From positions 1 to 7,429 of the forward strand of contig JACRGW010000097.1 of NCBI GenBank assembly GCA_016212195.1: a DNA stretch of 7,429 nucleotides. The letters are read 5' to 3'. This document shows, one piece after another, positions 5,445 to 7,429 of this stretch. The stretch comes from Nitrospirota bacterium (lineage in GTDB: Bacteria; Nitrospirota; Thermodesulfovibrionia; JACRGW01). The notes below the pieces were generated by a model. The model worked only from the letters and a program-made list of their open reading frames with translations, was not told the origin of the DNA and did not search any database. Made by a program: the position numbers and the translations under genes. Each line of letters opens with the position of its first letter. The stretch's first letter is position 1.

Positions 5445-7087
5445 ATGCTCAGAGTTTTAATCTTTACCCTGCTAAGTATTAGATCGAAAATAGTCTTTGT
5501 ACCTATTAGTGCTGTAAAAAGATTTATTGTAACACCGAGGCTTAAGGTTACTGCAAACCCCTTTATGGGTCCTGTGCCAAACTGGAATAGCACTATTGCT
5601 GTTATAAGCGTGGTTACATGAGAATCGAATATCGTCCAGAATGCCTTGTGGTATCCTGAATCAACCGATGCCCTCGGGGTCTTCCCTGCTCTCAGTTCCT
5701 CCCTCATTCTCTCAAACATTAGTACATTCGAATCAACCGCCATCCCAATTGCGAGTATGATTCCTGCGATACCCGGAAGGGTGAGGGTTGCATTAAGTGA
5801 AGCCATTGCGCCAAGGAGGAGTATTATATTTAAAAAGAGTGCGATATCAGCAATTAAACCTGAGAATCTGTAATAGAATATCATGAATACTACAACCGCT
5901 ATGGTTGTAATAATACCCGCAATCTTTCCTGCCTCGATAGAGTCTTTACCGAGGGAGGGTCCTACAGTTACATTCTGGATTATATGGACAGGGGCGGGGA
6001 GGGCACCTGCCCTCAGGACTATTGCAAGGTCTTTAGCCTCATCCATAGAGAATCTCCCTGTAATCTGTGCATTTCCTCCGGATATCCTTTCCTGAATCAC
6101 AGGGGCAGAATAGACATTATTATCAAGGACTATGGCAAGCCTCTTTCTCACATTCTCTCCTGTTATCTTGTCAAAGAGTTTTGCACCTGTTGTATTAAAG
6201 GAAATGGATACATAGGGTTCATTGAATCTGCTGTCTATATTCACCTTTGCATCTGTAAGAAGATCTCCGGTCAGCATTGTCTGTTTCTTTACCAGGAAGG
6301 GAATCTTGGAAATGACCTTCCTTGTCTCCTTATCCTTTACTGCCTCAAAGAGAATCTCATCACCATCAGGAATTTTCCCTGAAAACTCCTTGATTAACTT
6401 CTCCTCATCACCTGGAGGAATACTTGAAGGAAGTCTTGTCGCTATTTCGCTCTCTTCATCAAGGAGTTTAAATTCGAGCCTCGCAGTCCTTCCTATAAGT
6501 TCTATCGCCCTCTTCGGGTCCTTTACCCCTGGGAGCTGGACAACTATCTCATTTGTTTCCTGCCTGTGGATAATAGGCTCTGCAACTCCGAATTCATCTA
6601 TTCTGTTACGGATCGTCTCGAGTGCCTGATCTACAGAGGACTCTCTTATCCTTTTTCCCTCTTTACCTGTTAATGTATAGACAAACTGACCCGGGTAAGA
6701 AGACTGGTATGTGAGACTTGGATAGGTATCATCGACAAGTTTTTTTATGGTTTCACTTACTCCCTGGGTCGTATAGGCAATGGAGATACTGTTGTATCCT
6801 GTTTTCTTTACAGATGTGAAGTCAATCTTTTTTTCTTCGAGTCGGGATTTTAGGTCATTCACGATGAGATCGATAGAAGACTCAACTGCCTTATCTGTCT
6901 CTACTTCAAGGATGAGGTGCATACCACCCTGAAGGTCAAGTCCTAATGTAATCCCTTTGTTAGGGAGATTCTTTTTCCACCAATAAGGCATAGATTCAAA
7001 CCATGGAGTTGAAGGGAGGAAAAACAGAACAGAGAGGATTATAGTAGCCCCTATAAGGGCAAACCTCCATATAAGACCTTTCTTCAT
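5441..7087 (-). CDS. secD: Protein translocase subunit SecD
   Basis: SecD is the larger half of the proton-driven SecDF complex; its big periplasmic domain grips emerging substrates. The 548 residues begin with a membrane helix at about 7-25, then GLDLQGGMHLILEVE at 49-63, the family signature. The periplasmic P1 region includes RNRIDEFGVAEP at 160-171 and the later AIVLDNNVYSAPVIQERISGG at 318-338. Five more helices lie at about 385-532 and include the proton-path motif GMAVDSNVLMFERMREE at 448-464 with Asp452. The usual form has Ala after this Asp; here it is Ser, a mild change. The ATG is preceded by an in-frame TGA two codons upstream, so no earlier start is possible; its ribosome site (TGAG) is weak. 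It follows yajC after 99 bases and overlaps secF by four. Confidence 0.95.
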   Translation of the reverse strand: MKKGLIWRFALIGATIILSVLFFLPSTPWFESMPYWWKKNLPNKGITLGLDLQGGMHLILEVETDKAVESSIDLIVNDLKSRLEEKKIDFTSVKKTGYNSISIAYTTQGVSETIKKLVDDTYPSLTYQSSYPGQFVYTLTGKEGKRIRESSVDQALETIRNRIDEFGVAEPIIHRQETNEIVVQLPGVKDPKRAIELIGRTARLEFKLLDEESEIATRLPSSIPPGDEEKLIKEFSGKIPDGDEILFEAVKDKETRKVISKIPFLVKKQTMLTGDLLTDAKVNIDSRFNEPYVSISFNTTGAKLFDKITGENVRKRLAIVLDNNVYSAPVIQERISGGNAQITGRFSMDEAKDLAIVLRAGALPAPVHIIQNVTVGPSLGKDSIEAGKIAGIITTIAVVVFMIFYYRFSGLIADIALFLNIILLLGAMASLNATLTLPGIAGIILAIGMAVDSNVLMFERMREELRAGKTPRASVDSGYHKAFWTIFDSHVTTLITAIVLFQFGTGPIKGFAVTLSLGVTINLFTALIGTKTIFDLILSRVKIKTLSI

Positions 7088-7186
7088 ATCTCAGGACATC
7101 ATCATCTTGTTAATGATAAGCTAAAAGCTGGATTCGGGAAACCGATACCTCAGGATTCTTCTTTATCTCCTCAAGGATAAGTTTTT
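7088..7186 (-). other. Gap between yajC and secD
   Basis: This 99-base gap is the longest gene-free stretch in the window. I see no strong promoter, terminator hairpin or known RNA. On the - strand it holds a 23-codon open run (7110-7181) that has no start codon and reads like protein (see findings). A small palindrome, TCGG-GAAA-CCGA at 7133-7144, has only a four-pair stem. Confidence 0.4.
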
Positions 7187-7429
7187 TTAGTCCTCTTCGC
7201 CTTCAGCAGCGCTTCGAACTCCTGCTATGGCAGACCTGCTCATCTTGATCTTCACATTATCCGGCGATACCCTCAGGGTTACAGAGGATTGACTCAGGTA
7301 TTCGATTGTCCCATAGATACCACTTGTGGTTATAACCTTGTCTCCTTTCTTCAGGGCTTCGATCAGTTCTCTTTGCTGTTTCTGTTTCTTCTGTTGGGGT
7401 CTGATCAGAAGGAAATAAAAGATCACAAA
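7187..7429 (-). CDS. yajC: Sec translocon accessory subunit YajC, 5' end missing
   Basis: YajC is a small single-helix inner-membrane protein that copurifies with SecDF. The visible 80 residues start FVIFYFLLIRPQQKKQKQQR: the end of the membrane helix and the RPQQKK signature. The soluble part follows, with LKKGDKVITTSGIYGTI and an acidic end (AAEGEED). A GTG at 7424-7426 could be taken as a start, but in the family it is an internal valine of the membrane helix, and most of that helix would be lost. The gene therefore continues past the right edge, probably by 10-30 codons. It heads the visible yajC-secD-secF-recJ run, so the operon promoter lies off the window. Confidence 0.92.
   Translation of the reverse strand, partial: FVIFYFLLIRPQQKKQKQQRELIEALKKGDKVITTSGIYGTIEYLSQSSVTLRVSPDNVKIKMSRSAIAGVRSAAEGEED

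Noticed and set aside
5984..6629. Open frames of more than 130 codons on the + strand opposite secD
   Set aside because: They are shadows of the conserved secD frame, with no ribosome site or family resemblance.
7180..7189. A-AAA-AAC slippery heptamer at the end of yajC (- strand)
   Set aside because: The yajC TAA stop is read before the slippery codons, so programmed slipping there could not bypass it.
7181..7190. T-run as a terminator on the + strand
   Set aside because: No stable hairpin precedes it, and no + strand gene ends nearby. On the - strand it is an A-run just after the yajC stop.
7424..7426. GTG as the yajC start codon
   Set aside because: It lies within the membrane helix FVIFYFLLIRPQQ of the family; starting there would remove most of the helix.

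Overview
This window looks like the chromosome of a Gram-negative, probably anaerobic, free-living bacterium. The toxin-antitoxin families at the left, the yajC-secD-secF-recJ order and the scattered 7-base repeats would suit Nitrospirota or Desulfobacterota-like lineages. That placement is inferred from general resemblance, not from a search, and no rRNA, tRNA or other strong phylogenetic marker is present.

Layout. Positions 1-1123 (+ strand) form an AT-rich accessory block. It holds the 3' end of an MNT-type nucleotidyltransferase gene, a frameshifted and truncated HEPN toxin gene, and an apparently intact PIN-domain nuclease gene that overlaps a 62-codon partner, likely its antitoxin. Positions 1181-2740 (+) encode L-aspartate oxidase (nadB), the first enzyme of de novo NAD synthesis. 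From the right edge leftward on the - strand run yajC (5' end off the window), secD, secF and recJ, tightly spaced and probably one operon. secD and secF overlap by ATGA, and recJ starts 18 bases after secF with a TTG codon. nadB and recJ converge with only 4 bases between their stop codons.

How the genes work together. YajC, SecD and SecF form the accessory complex of the Sec translocon, which uses the proton motive force to pull exported proteins across the inner membrane. RecJ is a 5'-3' single-strand DNA exonuclease for repair and recombination and shares transcription with the Sec genes, not a pathway. MNT/HEPN and PIN/small-protein pairs are toxin-antitoxin modules. The first is broken on its toxin side and the second looks functional.

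The most unusual feature is a 7-base tandem repeat (AGACTnn-like) found in three places: twice inside recJ, where it codes for protein, and once at the end of nadB, where it supplies the last residues and the stop codon. I found no CRISPR array, insertion sequence, riboswitch or convincing terminator. No gene-free stretch exceeds 300 bases; the longest is 99 bases (7088-7186). I saw no clear sign of a wholly new system. The repeat invading genes and the reverse-order PIN pair are the best leads.
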